Of a DNA stretch of 64,000 nt, positions 15,405 through 24,463 are shown in pieces (the stretch's first letter is position 1; the number at the start of each line of letters is the position of its first letter). The DNA lies in the NCBI RefSeq assembly GCF_000429365.1, contig NZ_AUBS01000005.1:62001-126000 (forward strand). Reading direction: 5' to 3'. The stretch comes from Pseudodonghicola xiamenensis DSM 18339 (lineage in GTDB: Bacteria; Pseudomonadota; Alphaproteobacteria; Rhodobacterales; Rhodobacteraceae). The notes under the pieces are model-generated. The model made no database searches and was not told where the DNA came from. It saw only the letters and a program-made list of their open reading frames with translations. The position numbers were made by a program, and so were the translations under genes.

Positions 15405-17801
15405 TCAGCCGCGCAGGGTGGCGCCGGTCGCCTTGGTGACCTTCTCGACGACCTTGACGGCGACCGCCTCGATCTCTTTTTCGGTCAGGGTCTTGTCGCT
15501 CGGCTGCAGCCGCACCGTGATGGCCAGGGATTTCTTCCCCTCACCCAGGCTGCCGCCGACGAATTCATCAAACACCCGCACCTCTTCGATCAGCGTCTTG
15601 TCGGCACCAGCGGCGGCATTGACCAGCGTCAGCGCCTCGACCTCGGCATCGACGACAAAGGCGAAATCGCGTTCCACCGCCTGCAGGTCGCGCAATTCCA
15701 GCGCCGGGCGGGTGGCGCCCGATTTGCGCGGCAACGGCACTTCGCCCGGCCAGAGGGTGAAGGCGACCGCCGGTCCCTTCACATCCATCGCCTCGAGCAC
15801 GCGGGGGTGCAACTCGCCGAAGATCCCGAGAACCTTCTTCGGCCCGAGGCAAATCTTGCCATGACGGCCGGGATGCCACCACTCGCGCGCGCCGCGCAGG
15901 ATCTGCACCTTGGCCGGCGCGCCGATGGCGGCAAGTACCGCCTCGGCATCGGCCTTGGCGTCAAAGACATCGACCGGCCGCGAGGCCCCATGCACATCCT
16001 TCGGGCCGGTGCGACCGACCAGCAGGCCGGTGATCAGCTCGTGCTGCTGCTGCGGCTCACCACCGTGGAAGGCAGGGCCCACCTCGAACAGCGCCAGGTC
16101 CATATAACCACGCGCCTGATTACGCGCCGCCGCTTGCAACAACCCCGGCAGCAACGCCGGGCGCAGATGCGACATGTCGCTGCTGATCGGGTTTTCCAGC
16201 ATGGTCGTGTCGTCGCCACCACCGAACAACGCCGCCGAAGCCTGATCAATAAAGGAATAGGTCACGCATTCGTTGTAGCCGAGCGCGGCCACGGTGCGCC
16301 GCCCGATCTGCAACCGGCGCTGCATCGGCGTCATCACCGGTTTCGACACCCCGTCGGTCAGACGCGGCAACGGCCGGCCCTGCAGCCCGGTCAACGACGC
16401 GATCCGCGCCACCTCCTCGACCAGATCGGCCTCGCCCTGCACATCGGGGCGCCAGCTCGGCACATGGGCCATGTTGCCTTCCAGCCGGAAGCCCAGCCGG
16501 GTCAGCGTCTGGCGCTGATCGCTTTCGGGAATATCCATGCCGACCAGCGATTGCACCCGCGCCGGGTCCAGCCGATAGGCACGCGACACGTCGGGGATCG
16601 CACCAGCCACCACGATTTCGGAGGGCTCGCCACCGCAGAGATCGAGGATCATCTGCGTCGCCAGCTCCAGCCCCTCGATAGTGAAGGCCGGATCGACGCC
16701 ACGCTCGAACCGATAGCGCGCGTCGGAATTGATCTTGAGCGCCCGGCCGGTCAGCGCGATCTGGATGTGATCCCAAAAGGCGCTTTCGACAAAGACGTTC
16801 ACGGTGGCATCGGAACAACCGCTGTCCTCGCCGCCCATGATACCGGCAATGCTTTCGATCCCCTTGTCGTCGGAAATCACCATCGCGCCCTCGGGCATGG
16901 TGTATTCCTTCTCATCGAGCGCCAGCAGGGTCTCACCGCCCTTGGCGCGATGCACCCGCAGCTCCGAACCGACCTTGTCGGCGTCGAAGACGTGCAGCGG
17001 GCGGTTGCGGTCGAAGGTGAAGAAGTTGGTGATATCGACCAGCGCCGAAATCGGCCGCAGCCCGATCGCCTTGAGCTGATCCTGCAGCCATTGCGGCGAC
17101 GGGCCATTCTTGACGCCCCGGATCAGCCGGCCAGCGAAGACCGGGCAGCCATCCAGCGTATCCTCGTCGATGGTGACGCTGACCGGACAGGGGAATTCCC
17201 CCGGCACCGGCACGGTTTCGCGCGGCTTCAGCGTGCCAAGGCCACGGGCGGCCAGATCGCGGGCCACGCCGCGCACGCCCAGCGCATCGGGACGGTTGGG
17301 GGTGATGGCGATCTCGATCACCGGATCGACCTTGGCCGGATCGTTCTCGGCCAGCCAGTCGATGAAACGCTGACCGACCTCTCCCGAGGGCAGCTCGATG
17401 ATGCCGTTATGTTCGTCCGACAGCTCCATCTCGCGTTCCGAGCACATCATGCCGTGGCTCTCGATGCCGCGGATCTTGCCGACCTGAATGGTGATGTCGA
17501 TGCCCGGGACATAGGTGCCGGGCTTGGCCACCACCACGGTGATGCCTTCCCGCGCATTCGGCGCACCGCAAACAATCTGGGTTTCGCCGCTATCGGTTGC
17601 CACAGTGCAAACCCGCAGCCGATCGGCATCGGGGTGCTGTTCAGCATGGGTGACACGGCCGATGGTAAAATCCTTCAGCCGCTCTGCCGGATTGGTGATC
17701 TCTTCCACCTCGAGCCCGAGGTCGGTCAGCGCCTCGGAGATCTCTTCCACCGATGCGGTGGTATCGAGGTGGTCTTTCAGCCAGGAGAGGGTGAATTTCA
17801 T
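15405..17801 (-). CDS. pheT: Phenylalanyl-tRNA synthetase beta subunit
   Basis: The 798-residue protein shows the full bacterial PheT layout: MKFTLSWLKDHLDT start, N-terminal EMAP/OB tRNA-binding domain (residues about 40-150, AEQHPDADRLRVC), B3/B4 editing domain, B5 domain (ARVQSLVGMDIPESDQ), catalytic-like core (GYNECVTYSFI) and the C-terminal ferredoxin-fold anticodon-binding domain (PAVERDF region and SKTLTEKEI-like end). It charges tRNA-Phe as an alpha2-beta2 complex with PheS. pheS is not next to it: the upstream neighbour is the tesA-type esterase, so the two subunits are encoded apart. Confidence 0.97.
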   Translation of the reverse strand: MKFTLSWLKDHLDTTASVEEISEALTDLGLEVEEITNPAERLKDFTIGRVTHAEQHPDADRLRVCTVATDSGETQIVCGAPNAREGITVVVAKPGTYVPGIDITIQVGKIRGIESHGMMCSEREMELSDEHNGIIELPSGEVGQRFIDWLAENDPAKVDPVIEIAITPNRPDALGVRGVARDLAARGLGTLKPRETVPVPGEFPCPVSVTIDEDTLDGCPVFAGRLIRGVKNGPSPQWLQDQLKAIGLRPISALVDITNFFTFDRNRPLHVFDADKVGSELRVHRAKGGETLLALDEKEYTMPEGAMVISDDKGIESIAGIMGGEDSGCSDATVNVFVESAFWDHIQIALTGRALKINSDARYRFERGVDPAFTIEGLELATQMILDLCGGEPSEIVVAGAIPDVSRAYRLDPARVQSLVGMDIPESDQRQTLTRLGFRLEGNMAHVPSWRPDVQGEADLVEEVARIASLTGLQGRPLPRLTDGVSKPVMTPMQRRLQIGRRTVAALGYNECVTYSFIDQASAALFGGGDDTTMLENPISSDMSHLRPALLPGLLQAAARNQARGYMDLALFEVGPAFHGGEPQQQHELITGLLVGRTGPKDVHGASRPVDVFDAKADAEAVLAAIGAPAKVQILRGAREWWHPGRHGKICLGPKKVLGIFGELHPRVLEAMDVKGPAVAFTLWPGEVPLPRKSGATRPALELRDLQAVERDFAFVVDAEVEALTLVNAAAGADKTLIEEVRVFDEFVGGSLGEGKKSLAITVRLQPSDKTLTEKEIEAVAVKVVEKVTKATGATLRG

Positions 17802-17991
17802 CGGTCGCGGTCCGCGTGTCTGTCATGGGTCAGAGCGGCTTTAGCGGATATCGGCCCCGGGTGAAAGAGGCGCCGACAGCGCGGGGCTCAGTCCACCGCC
17901 CGGACCCCACGCCGGCAAGCCCCTCCGGCAGGTGATTTTGCCCATCAGACGCGGCGTTTCGGGACGCGGCACGTAGGTTTCCCGCCACCCC

Positions 17992-18627
17992 CTATTGTGC
18001 CGCGCGGACCAGCTCCAGCACCTTCGGGCCCAACGCCGCGACGATGCGAGTGACGCCTTCGGCGTTGGGATGGATGCCATCAGCCTGCATGAAAGGTTGT
18101 AGCGCCGCCGGATCGCTGCTGATCTCCTGCAACCCCTCGAAGAAACTCGCAGCGTAAAGCGCCCCATGTTCCGCCGCCAGATCGGGATAGATCGCATCGA
18201 ATTCAGCCTTGTAGTCGGGCCCGTAGTTGCCGGGCGCCTGCATGCCGATCAGCAGCACCTTGACCCCGGCCTGATCCGCCGTGGTCAGGATCGTTTCGAG
18301 ATTGGCGCGCGTCACCGCCGGGTCGAGCCCCCGCAGCATGTCGTTGCCGCCGAGCGCCACGATCATCGCCTTGACCTCGGGGCTCAGCGTCCAGGCGACC
18401 CGCGCGGCGCCCCCGGCGGTGGTATCGCCCGAGACGCCCGCGTTGATCAGCACCGCATCGGCGCCGTGATCGCCAAGCCAGCGTTGAAGCTGCGGCACGA
18501 AGCCGTCCCCCTCAGGCAGACCATAGCCCTGCGTCAGGCTGTCGCCCAATGCCGCCACGGTCACCGGCCCGGCCGTTGCCGCCACGCCACAAAGGGCCAG
18601 GATCAATGTCATGATAAACTTGTACAT
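17992..18627 (-). CDS. tesA: Arylesterase / lysophospholipase L1 of the SGNH family (TesA type), exported
   Basis: The 211-residue protein begins with a Sec signal peptide (MYKFIMTLILALCGVAATA) and has all four SGNH blocks: GDSLTQGYGL (block I, catalytic Ser), Gly in VSGDTTAGG, GGNDMLRG (block III) and DGIHPNAEG (block V, Asp and His). It is a periplasmic esterase/thioesterase. The start at 18627 gives a proper signal peptide; an ATG at 18612 would shorten it. It is divergent from the ybbA-ybbP ABC genes (48 bp between starts), the same trio as tesA-ybbA-ybbP of E. coli. Confidence 0.92.
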   Translation of the reverse strand: MYKFIMTLILALCGVAATAGPVTVAALGDSLTQGYGLPEGDGFVPQLQRWLGDHGADAVLINAGVSGDTTAGGAARVAWTLSPEVKAMIVALGGNDMLRGLDPAVTRANLETILTTADQAGVKVLLIGMQAPGNYGPDYKAEFDAIYPDLAAEHGALYAASFFEGLQEISSDPAALQPFMQADGIHPNAEGVTRIVAALGPKVLELVRAAQ

Positions 18628-18675
18628 TTCGCCGCGCGCTCCATATCCCGAGGGTGCCAGACAAGGATGCCGCCG

Positions 18676-19362
18676 ATGCCCGACCCGATCCTCATGCTCA
18701 AAGATGCGGTTTTGTCGCTGGATGGCAATGCGGGGCGGATCGATATCCTGCGCGGCATCTCGCTGCAGGTCGCGGCGGGCGAAACCCTGGGGCTGACCGG
18801 CCCGTCTGGATCGGGCAAATCCTCGCTCCTCATGCTGATGGGCGGGCTGGAGCGCGCCACCGGCGGCAGCGTCTGGGCGCTGGATCGCGATCTGACCGCG
18901 ATGAATGAAGACGCCTTGGCGCGGTTTCGCCGCGATCACATGGGGGTGGTGTTCCAATCTTTCCACCTGATCCCCACCATGACCGCGCTGGAGAATGTGG
19001 CCACGCCGCTGGAACTGGCCGGCGCCCGCGACGCCTTTGACCGCGCCCGGGCCGAGCTTGAGGCGGTGGGGCTGGCGCATCGCGCCGGACATTACCCGTC
19101 GGAGCTGTCGGGCGGTGAACAGCAGCGGGTGGCGCTGGCCCGCGCCGCAGCACCCCGGCCGCAGATCCTGCTTGCGGACGAGCCCACCGGCAATCTCGAC
19201 GAGGCGAACGGCCGGGCGATCATGGACATGCTGTTCGATCTGCGCGACCGCCATGGCGCCACGCTGGTGCTGGTCACCCATGCGCCGGAACTGGCGGCGC
19301 GCTGCGACCGGGTGGTGCGGCTGCGTGACGGCCAGATCGACCACGAGGTGATCGAGGCATGA
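18676..19362 (+). CDS. ybbA: ABC transporter ATP-binding protein, YbbA type
   Basis: The 228-residue ATPase has Walker A GPSGSGKSS, Q-loop (VFQSFHLIPTM), signature LSGGEQQRVALARA, Walker B ILLADEPTGNLD and the H-loop VTHAPELA. It belongs to the LolD/MacB-type class that powers FtsX-like permeases. The start at 18676 has AAGG upstream; the ATG at 18667 is part of that site. Its stop overlaps the permease start by 4 bp (ATGA), so the two are translationally coupled. Confidence 0.92.
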   Translation: MPDPILMLKDAVLSLDGNAGRIDILRGISLQVAAGETLGLTGPSGSGKSSLLMLMGGLERATGGSVWALDRDLTAMNEDALARFRRDHMGVVFQSFHLIPTMTALENVATPLELAGARDAFDRARAELEAVGLAHRAGHYPSELSGGEQQRVALARAAAPRPQILLADEPTGNLDEANGRAIMDMLFDLRDRHGATLVLVTHAPELAARCDRVVRLRDGQIDHEVIEA

Positions 19363-21890
19363 GATCGCTCACCCTCGCCCTGCGCTTTGCCCGGCGCGAG
19401 CTGCGCGGCGGCCTGCGCGGCTTCGGCATCTTCCTGGCCTGCCTGACGCTGGGCGTTGCCGCCATCGCCGCTGTCGGATCGGTCCGCGCCGCGATCGAGG
19501 CGGGACTGACGCGTGAAGGTGCGGCGCTTCTGGGTGGCGATGCCGAGATGGAGTTCACCTATCGCTTCGCCACGGCGGAGGAACGCGACTGGATGGCCCG
19601 GACCGCGCTGAAGACATCGGAGATCGTCGATTTCCGCTCCATGGCCGTGGTCGATGGCACTGCCGGTGCGGAGCGGGCGCTGACCCAGGTCAAGGCGGTG
19701 GACGACGCCTATCCGCTGGTGGGCCGGGTGCAACTGGCGCCTGACATGCCACTGGATCAGGCGCTTGCCGGGCGGGACGGCCTGCCCGGCGCGGTGATGG
19801 AACGGGTGCTGAGCGACCGTCTGGGCCTGGCCCCCGGCGATCGTTTCCGGCTGGGCACGCAGGACTTCGTGTTGATGGCTGCACTGACCAAGGAACCCGA
19901 CAGCGCCGCGGCAGGCTTCGGCCTCGGTCCCCGGACCATCGTGGCGACCCGGGCGCTCGCCGCCTCCGGTCTGCTGGCGCCGGGGACGCTGTTTTCAACG
20001 AAATACCGGCTGCTGCTGCCGGCGGGCCACGATCTGCATCAGCTTGCCGGGGAGGCACGGCAACGCTTTGCGGAAACCGGCATGCGCTGGCGCGATTCCC
20101 GTAATGGCGCGCCGGGGGTGAAACAATTCGTCGACCGGCTGGGCGCCTTCCTGGTGCTGGTCGGCCTGTCGGGCCTCGCCGTGGGGGGCATCGGCGTCTC
20201 TTCCGCCGTGCGCAGCTATCTGGCGGGAAAGACCGCGGTGATCGCAACGCTGCGCACGCTGGGGGCGGATCGGGCGACGATCTTCCTGACCTATTTCCTG
20301 CAGATCGGCGCGCTGTCGGTGCTGGGGATTGCCATGGGGGTGCTGCTGGGCGGTGGGCTGCCGCTGCTGCTGGGGCCTCTGATCGGGGCAGACTTGCCGG
20401 TGCCGGCGATCTTCGCGCTTTATCCCAAGCCCTTGGGAGAGGCTGCGATCTATGGCCTGCTGACCGCGCTGATCTTCACCCTCTGGCCACTCGCCCGCAC
20501 CGAAGAGGTGCGCGCCGCCACGCTCTATCGTGACGCGCTGTCGGGCGCCCGGCTGATCCCGGCGCCGCGCTATCTGCTGGCGATCGGTGCCGCGCTGGCG
20601 TTGCTCATCGCGCTGGCGGCGCTCTTCTCAGGGACCTGGGCGTTGACGCTCTGGACCGCCGGCGGCATCGCCGGGGCGCTGGTGCTGCTGGCGCTCACCG
20701 CCGGGGCGATGCGCTGGATCGCACGCCGCGCCGCCCCCCTCGCCCATGGCCGCCCGGCGCTGCGGTGGGCGCTCGACGCCATCGCGGCCCGGCAGGAAGG
20801 CGCAGGATCGGTGGTGCTGTCTCTGGGTCTTGGCCTTTCTGTCCTTTCCGCCGTGGGGCAGATCGACGGCACCCTGCGCAACGCCATCTCGGGCAATCTG
20901 CCCGAGATCGCGCCGTCTTACTTCTTCGTCGATATCCAGAAGGATCAGATGCCCGGCTTTCTGGCCCGGGTGACGGGCGACCCCGGCGTGCACCGCGTCG
21001 AAACTGCACCCATGCTGCGCGGCGTGATCACCAGGATCAACGACCGGCCCGCGCGCGAGGTGGCCGGCAATCATTGGGTGATCCGGGGGGACCGCGGCAT
21101 CACCTATGCCGCCACCCCCGGCGCCAACACCCGCATCACCGCCGGCCAGTGGTGGCCCGAAGATTACGCCGGTCCGCCGCAGATCAGCTTTGCCGCCGAG
21201 GAAGCCGCCGAGATGGGGCTGAAACTTGGCGACACCATGACGGTGAATGTGCTGGGCCGCGACATCACCGCCACCATCACCAGCTTTCGCGAGGTCGATT
21301 TCTCCAGCGCCGGGATGGGCTTCATCCTGACGATGGACCCGGCCGCGCTGGCCGGCGCACCGCACAGTTTCATCGCCACCGTCTATGCCGATCCGGCGGC
21401 CGAGGCACCGATCCTGCGCGACCTGGCCGGGGAATTTCCCAATATCACCGCGATCCGGGTGCGCGACGCCATCGACCGGGTGGCCGAGGTCCTATCGGGC
21501 ATCGCCGGCGCCACCCGCTGGGGCGCGGGAATTTCCCTGCTGACCGGCTTTCTGGTGCTGATCGGCGCCGCCGCCGCCGGGGTGGGTGCGCGCACGACAG
21601 AGGCCGCGATCCTGAAGACACTGGGCGCCACCCGCGCCCGCATCCTGCTGAGCTTTGCCCTACGCAGCGCGCTTCTCGGCGCCGCGGCGGGGCTTGTCGC
21701 CCTGGCAGCCGGCATCGCCGGCGCCTGGGCAGTATCGCATAAGGTGCTTGAGACCGCCTTCACCGTAATCTGGCCCGCCGCCCTGCTGGTGGTCACAGGC
21801 GGCATCCTCGCCACGCTGATCGCGGGTCTGGTCTTTGCCTGGCTGCCGCTCAAGGCACGGCCAGCCCGCGTTCTCAGATCGCGGGAATAG
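19359..21890 (+). CDS. ybbP: ABC transporter permease, FtsX-like, YbbP type
   Basis: The 843-residue inner-membrane protein has one N-terminal transmembrane segment (FLACLTLGVAAIAAVGSV), a large periplasmic domain, then clustered hydrophobic helices at about 265-485 and 720-830, matching the ten-helix FtsX/YbbP topology. Two FtsX cores are visible, each with a conserved LRTLGADRATIFLTYFLQ- or LKTLGATRARILLSFALR-like coupling segment. With YbbA and TesA it forms a conserved cluster of unclear role in envelope lipid handling. The final 17 bp overlap the convergent Rrf2 gene. Confidence 0.9.
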   Translation: MRSLTLALRFARRELRGGLRGFGIFLACLTLGVAAIAAVGSVRAAIEAGLTREGAALLGGDAEMEFTYRFATAEERDWMARTALKTSEIVDFRSMAVVDGTAGAERALTQVKAVDDAYPLVGRVQLAPDMPLDQALAGRDGLPGAVMERVLSDRLGLAPGDRFRLGTQDFVLMAALTKEPDSAAAGFGLGPRTIVATRALAASGLLAPGTLFSTKYRLLLPAGHDLHQLAGEARQRFAETGMRWRDSRNGAPGVKQFVDRLGAFLVLVGLSGLAVGGIGVSSAVRSYLAGKTAVIATLRTLGADRATIFLTYFLQIGALSVLGIAMGVLLGGGLPLLLGPLIGADLPVPAIFALYPKPLGEAAIYGLLTALIFTLWPLARTEEVRAATLYRDALSGARLIPAPRYLLAIGAALALLIALAALFSGTWALTLWTAGGIAGALVLLALTAGAMRWIARRAAPLAHGRPALRWALDAIAARQEGAGSVVLSLGLGLSVLSAVGQIDGTLRNAISGNLPEIAPSYFFVDIQKDQMPGFLARVTGDPGVHRVETAPMLRGVITRINDRPAREVAGNHWVIRGDRGITYAATPGANTRITAGQWWPEDYAGPPQISFAAEEAAEMGLKLGDTMTVNVLGRDITATITSFREVDFSSAGMGFILTMDPAALAGAPHSFIATVYADPAAEAPILRDLAGEFPNITAIRVRDAIDRVAEVLSGIAGATRWGAGISLLTGFLVLIGAAAAGVGARTTEAAILKTLGATRARILLSFALRSALLGAAAGLVALAAGIAGAWAVSHKVLETAFTVIWPAALLVVTGGILATLIAGLVFAWLPLKARPARVLRSRE

Positions 21891-22347
21891 ACACGGTCTT
21901 GGCACGGTTGCAGCCGACCGGCTGCAACAGCTCCACCAGATCGAGGTTGTCGCAGATCAGCGCATCCAGCGTCACCTCGTCCAGCGAAGCATAAAAGGCC
22001 TGGGCAGCATCCATCAGTGCCAGCCGCAACCGGCAGGCGCTGACCAGCGGACAGGTGTTTTCGGCATCGGCGAAACATTCGGCCAACGGCAGGCTGCCCT
22101 CCATCAGGCGGAAGACCTCGCCGATCTGCACCGTTTCGGCGGACCGTGCCAGGCTCATGCCACCATTGCGGCCGCGATGCGTTTGCAGGTATCCGAGCTG
22201 GCCAAGCTGGTTGATCACCTGCGCCAGATGGTTTTCCGAGACGTTGCAAACCTGGGCAATCTCGGACTTGGTGACAAGCCGCTCAGGATGCGCGGCACAA
22301 TACATCAGCAACCGAATGGCGATATTGGTCCGTTTGGTGATCCGCAC
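21874..22347 (-). CDS. Rrf2-family iron-sulfur regulator (RirA/NsrR-like)
   Basis: The 157-residue protein starts at GTG 22347 (AGAGGG site 6 bases upstream), giving MRITKRTNIAIRLLMYCAAH, close to the start of rhizobial RirA. The winged helix (VTKSEIAQVCNVSENHLAQVINQLGQLGYL, HRGRNGG wing) is followed by three cysteines at residues 91, 99 and 105, the ligand set of an Fe-S cluster in this family. RirA senses iron and NsrR nitric oxide. The spacing favours RirA as I recall it, while INQLGQLGY resembles NsrR; I do not decide between them. The open frame continues upstream without family similarity. Confidence 0.85.
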   Translation of the reverse strand: MRITKRTNIAIRLLMYCAAHPERLVTKSEIAQVCNVSENHLAQVINQLGQLGYLQTHRGRNGGMSLARSAETVQIGEVFRLMEGSLPLAECFADAENTCPLVSACRLRLALMDAAQAFYASLDEVTLDALICDNLDLVELLQPVGCNRAKTVSIPAI

Positions 22348-22433
22348 TGGAAACCCTCTTACTTGGCCGGCCGAGACAATCCCCCCGACTTGGATGATTT
22401 GCGCAGTTATGCCAGTCTTACCGAAATGGCGGT

Positions 22434-22447
22434 TTGACATACATCAA
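22434..22447. promoter_or_regulatory. Candidate FNR/FnrL-type box
   Basis: TTGACATACATCAA matches the FNR/FnrL inverted repeat TTGAT-N4-ATCAA at nine of ten defined positions. It lies 87 bp upstream of the Rrf2 regulator start and 32 bp upstream of the cyclotransferase start. The first half can also act as a -35 hexamer (TTGACA) for the latter. Binding is not shown by the sequence alone. Confidence 0.45.
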
Positions 22448-22478
22448 TACCGCCCTCGTAACGATACGACGGACAGAT

Positions 22479-23048
22479 ATGGCAGACCCCTATTTCTTCG
22501 GCTACGGCAGCCTCGTGAACACCTCTACCCATGATTTCGACGATCCCCGCCCGGCCCGGCTGACTGGCTGGCGCCGGGCCTGGCGGCATACCGATCTGCG
22601 CCCGGTCGCCTTCCTCACCGCGATCCCCGATCCGCAGGCCGTCATCGAGGGCATGATCGCCCATGTGCCAAACGGCGACTGGGTGGCACTGGATCAAAGG
22701 GAATGGGCCTATGACCGGCTGCCGGCGAGCGATGCCGTCAGCCATGCGATCCCGCATGAGATCGACATCGCGGTCTATGCCGTGCCCGATCACCGGCAGA
22801 GCAACGAAACGATCCGCCACCCCATCCTCCTGAGCTATCTGGACGTGGTGGTACAGGGCTATCTGCGGGAGTTCGGGGCCGAGGGCGCAGCGCGATTCTT
22901 CGCCACCACCGACGGCTGGGACGCACCGATCCTGAACGATCGGGCGGCGCCGCGCTATCCCCGCCACCAGCACCTGAGCCCGGCGGAGGCAGCCTTTGTC
23001 GACGACCGCCTCACCACCCTGGGTGCGACGGTCGTGCCGGAGGCTTAG
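22479..23048 (+). CDS. Gamma-glutamylcyclotransferase-fold protein
   Basis: The 189-residue protein opens with YFFGYGSLVN, the glycine-rich substrate loop of gamma-glutamylcyclotransferases, followed by RPARLTGWRRAW and a Glu-containing region (LDQREWAYDRL). The family converts gamma-glutamyl dipeptides or glutathione to 5-oxoproline and an amino acid. The start at 22479 places the motif at the usual position; an ATG at 22434 lies inside the putative FNR/-35 element. The last 4 bp overlap the convergent gltX stop. Exact substrate is not defined. Confidence 0.82.
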   Translation: MADPYFFGYGSLVNTSTHDFDDPRPARLTGWRRAWRHTDLRPVAFLTAIPDPQAVIEGMIAHVPNGDWVALDQREWAYDRLPASDAVSHAIPHEIDIAVYAVPDHRQSNETIRHPILLSYLDVVVQGYLREFGAEGAARFFATTDGWDAPILNDRAAPRYPRHQHLSPAEAAFVDDRLTTLGATVVPEA

Positions 23049-24370
23049 GCCTTCGCCCGCACCTTTTGCAAAAGCGGCATCAGCGCCGCCATCTCGGGCC
23101 CATGGTTCATGCCCGTCAGCGCCTTGCGCAGAGGCATGAACAGGCCCCGGCCCTTGCGACCGGTGGCGGCCTTCACCGCTGCGGTCCATTGGCCCCAGGT
23201 CTCGGCGGTGAACGGCGGTTCGGGCAACAGCGTCATCGCTTCGGCGATGAACTCTTTATCCTCGTCGTCGATCAGCGGCTCCGCTCCGTCGCGGCAGAGC
23301 GTCCACCAGCCATCGAGATCCTTCAGCGTGGAGATATTGTCCCGCGCCATCAGCCAGAAGGGTTCGGCCAGATCGGCCGGCACGCCAAGCGCGTCGATCT
23401 CGGCCCGCACGGCCTCCAGCGGCAGCGACTGCAGGTGATGCGCCGTCAGCGGGAACAGGTCATTGACGTCGAACTTGGTCGGCGCCGCACCAAAGCGGGA
23501 AATGTCGAACCCCTCGATCAACTCATCCATGGAGGAGCGCAGCTCTACCGGATCGGCCGAACCGAGCCGCGCCATCAGGCTGAGGAGCGCCATCGGCTTG
23601 ATCCCCTGCGCGCGCAGGTCGCGCAGGGACAGCGCGCCGAGACGTTTCGACAGCGCCTCACCCTGCGGGCCGGTCAGCAGCGAGTGGTGCGCGAAGGCCG
23701 GGGCGGTGCCACCCAGCGCTTCGATGATCTGGATCTGGGTCGCGGTATTGGTCACGTGATCGGCACCACGAACGATATTGGTCACGCCCATTTCCATGTC
23801 ATCGACCACCGAGGCCAGTGTATAGAGGATCTGCCCATCACCACGGATCAGCACCGGGTCGGAGACAGACGCCGCGTCGATCGAGATCGCGCCGAGAATG
23901 CCATCCTCCCAGTCGATCCGCTCGCGGTTCAGCAAGAAGCGCCAGACACCATTGCCCCGCTCGGCGCGCAGCGCGTCCTTTTCAGCATCCGACAGCTCCA
24001 GCGCGGCGCGGTCATAGACCGGCGGCTTGCCCATGTTGAGCTGTTTCTTGCGTTTCAGATCCAGTTCGGTCGGCGTCTCGAAGGCCTCATAGAAACGGCC
24101 CATCGCACGCAGCTTGTCGGCGGCCTCGTGATAGCGGTCCAGCCGTTTGGACTGATATTCGATCCGGTCCCAGCCGATCCCCAGCCACTCCAGATCTTCC
24201 ATGATCCCGTCGATATATTCCTGCTTCGACCGTTCCTGATCGGTGTCGTCGATCCGCAGGATGAAGGTGCCGCCAGCCTTGCGGGCGATCATGTAATTCA
24301 TCAGCGCGGTGCGCAGGTTGCCGACGTGGATATAGCCGGTGGGCGACGGGGCGAAACGGGTGGTGATCAT
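23045..24370 (-). CDS. gltX: Glutamyl-tRNA synthetase
   Basis: The 441-residue class I synthetase has the HIGH-type motif in RFAPSPTGYIHVGNLRTAL at its N-terminus and the KMSKS-equivalent in GEALSKRLGALSL near residue 240, with the helical anticodon-binding region at the C-terminus. It is about 30 residues shorter than E. coli GltX. Many alphaproteobacteria carry two gltX genes, of which the shorter type may charge tRNA-Gln with glutamate ahead of GatCAB; which one this is cannot be told here. Confidence 0.94.
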   Translation of the reverse strand: MITTRFAPSPTGYIHVGNLRTALMNYMIARKAGGTFILRIDDTDQERSKQEYIDGIMEDLEWLGIGWDRIEYQSKRLDRYHEAADKLRAMGRFYEAFETPTELDLKRKKQLNMGKPPVYDRAALELSDAEKDALRAERGNGVWRFLLNRERIDWEDGILGAISIDAASVSDPVLIRGDGQILYTLASVVDDMEMGVTNIVRGADHVTNTATQIQIIEALGGTAPAFAHHSLLTGPQGEALSKRLGALSLRDLRAQGIKPMALLSLMARLGSADPVELRSSMDELIEGFDISRFGAAPTKFDVNDLFPLTAHHLQSLPLEAVRAEIDALGVPADLAEPFWLMARDNISTLKDLDGWWTLCRDGAEPLIDDEDKEFIAEAMTLLPEPPFTAETWGQWTAAVKAATGRKGRGLFMPLRKALTGMNHGPEMAALMPLLQKVRAKA

Positions 24371-24463
24371 TGGGCGTCTCCTATTGCCTGCCGTTTGTCA
24401 CAGAGGGGGCCGGTTGTCCAGTTCGGGCCGGCGATCTAGGCTTGCGGCAAGGAGGATTCCGCC

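Noticed and set aside
15306..17864. 852-residue open frame on the plus strand opposite pheT
   Set aside because: It is antisense to a complete PheT with all domains; its translation is His/Gln/Arg-rich without family features, the usual shadow in GC-rich genomes.
17992..19344. 450-residue frame containing tesA as its C-terminal part
   Set aside because: Residues before the TesA signal peptide are antisense to ybbA, which has all ABC motifs.
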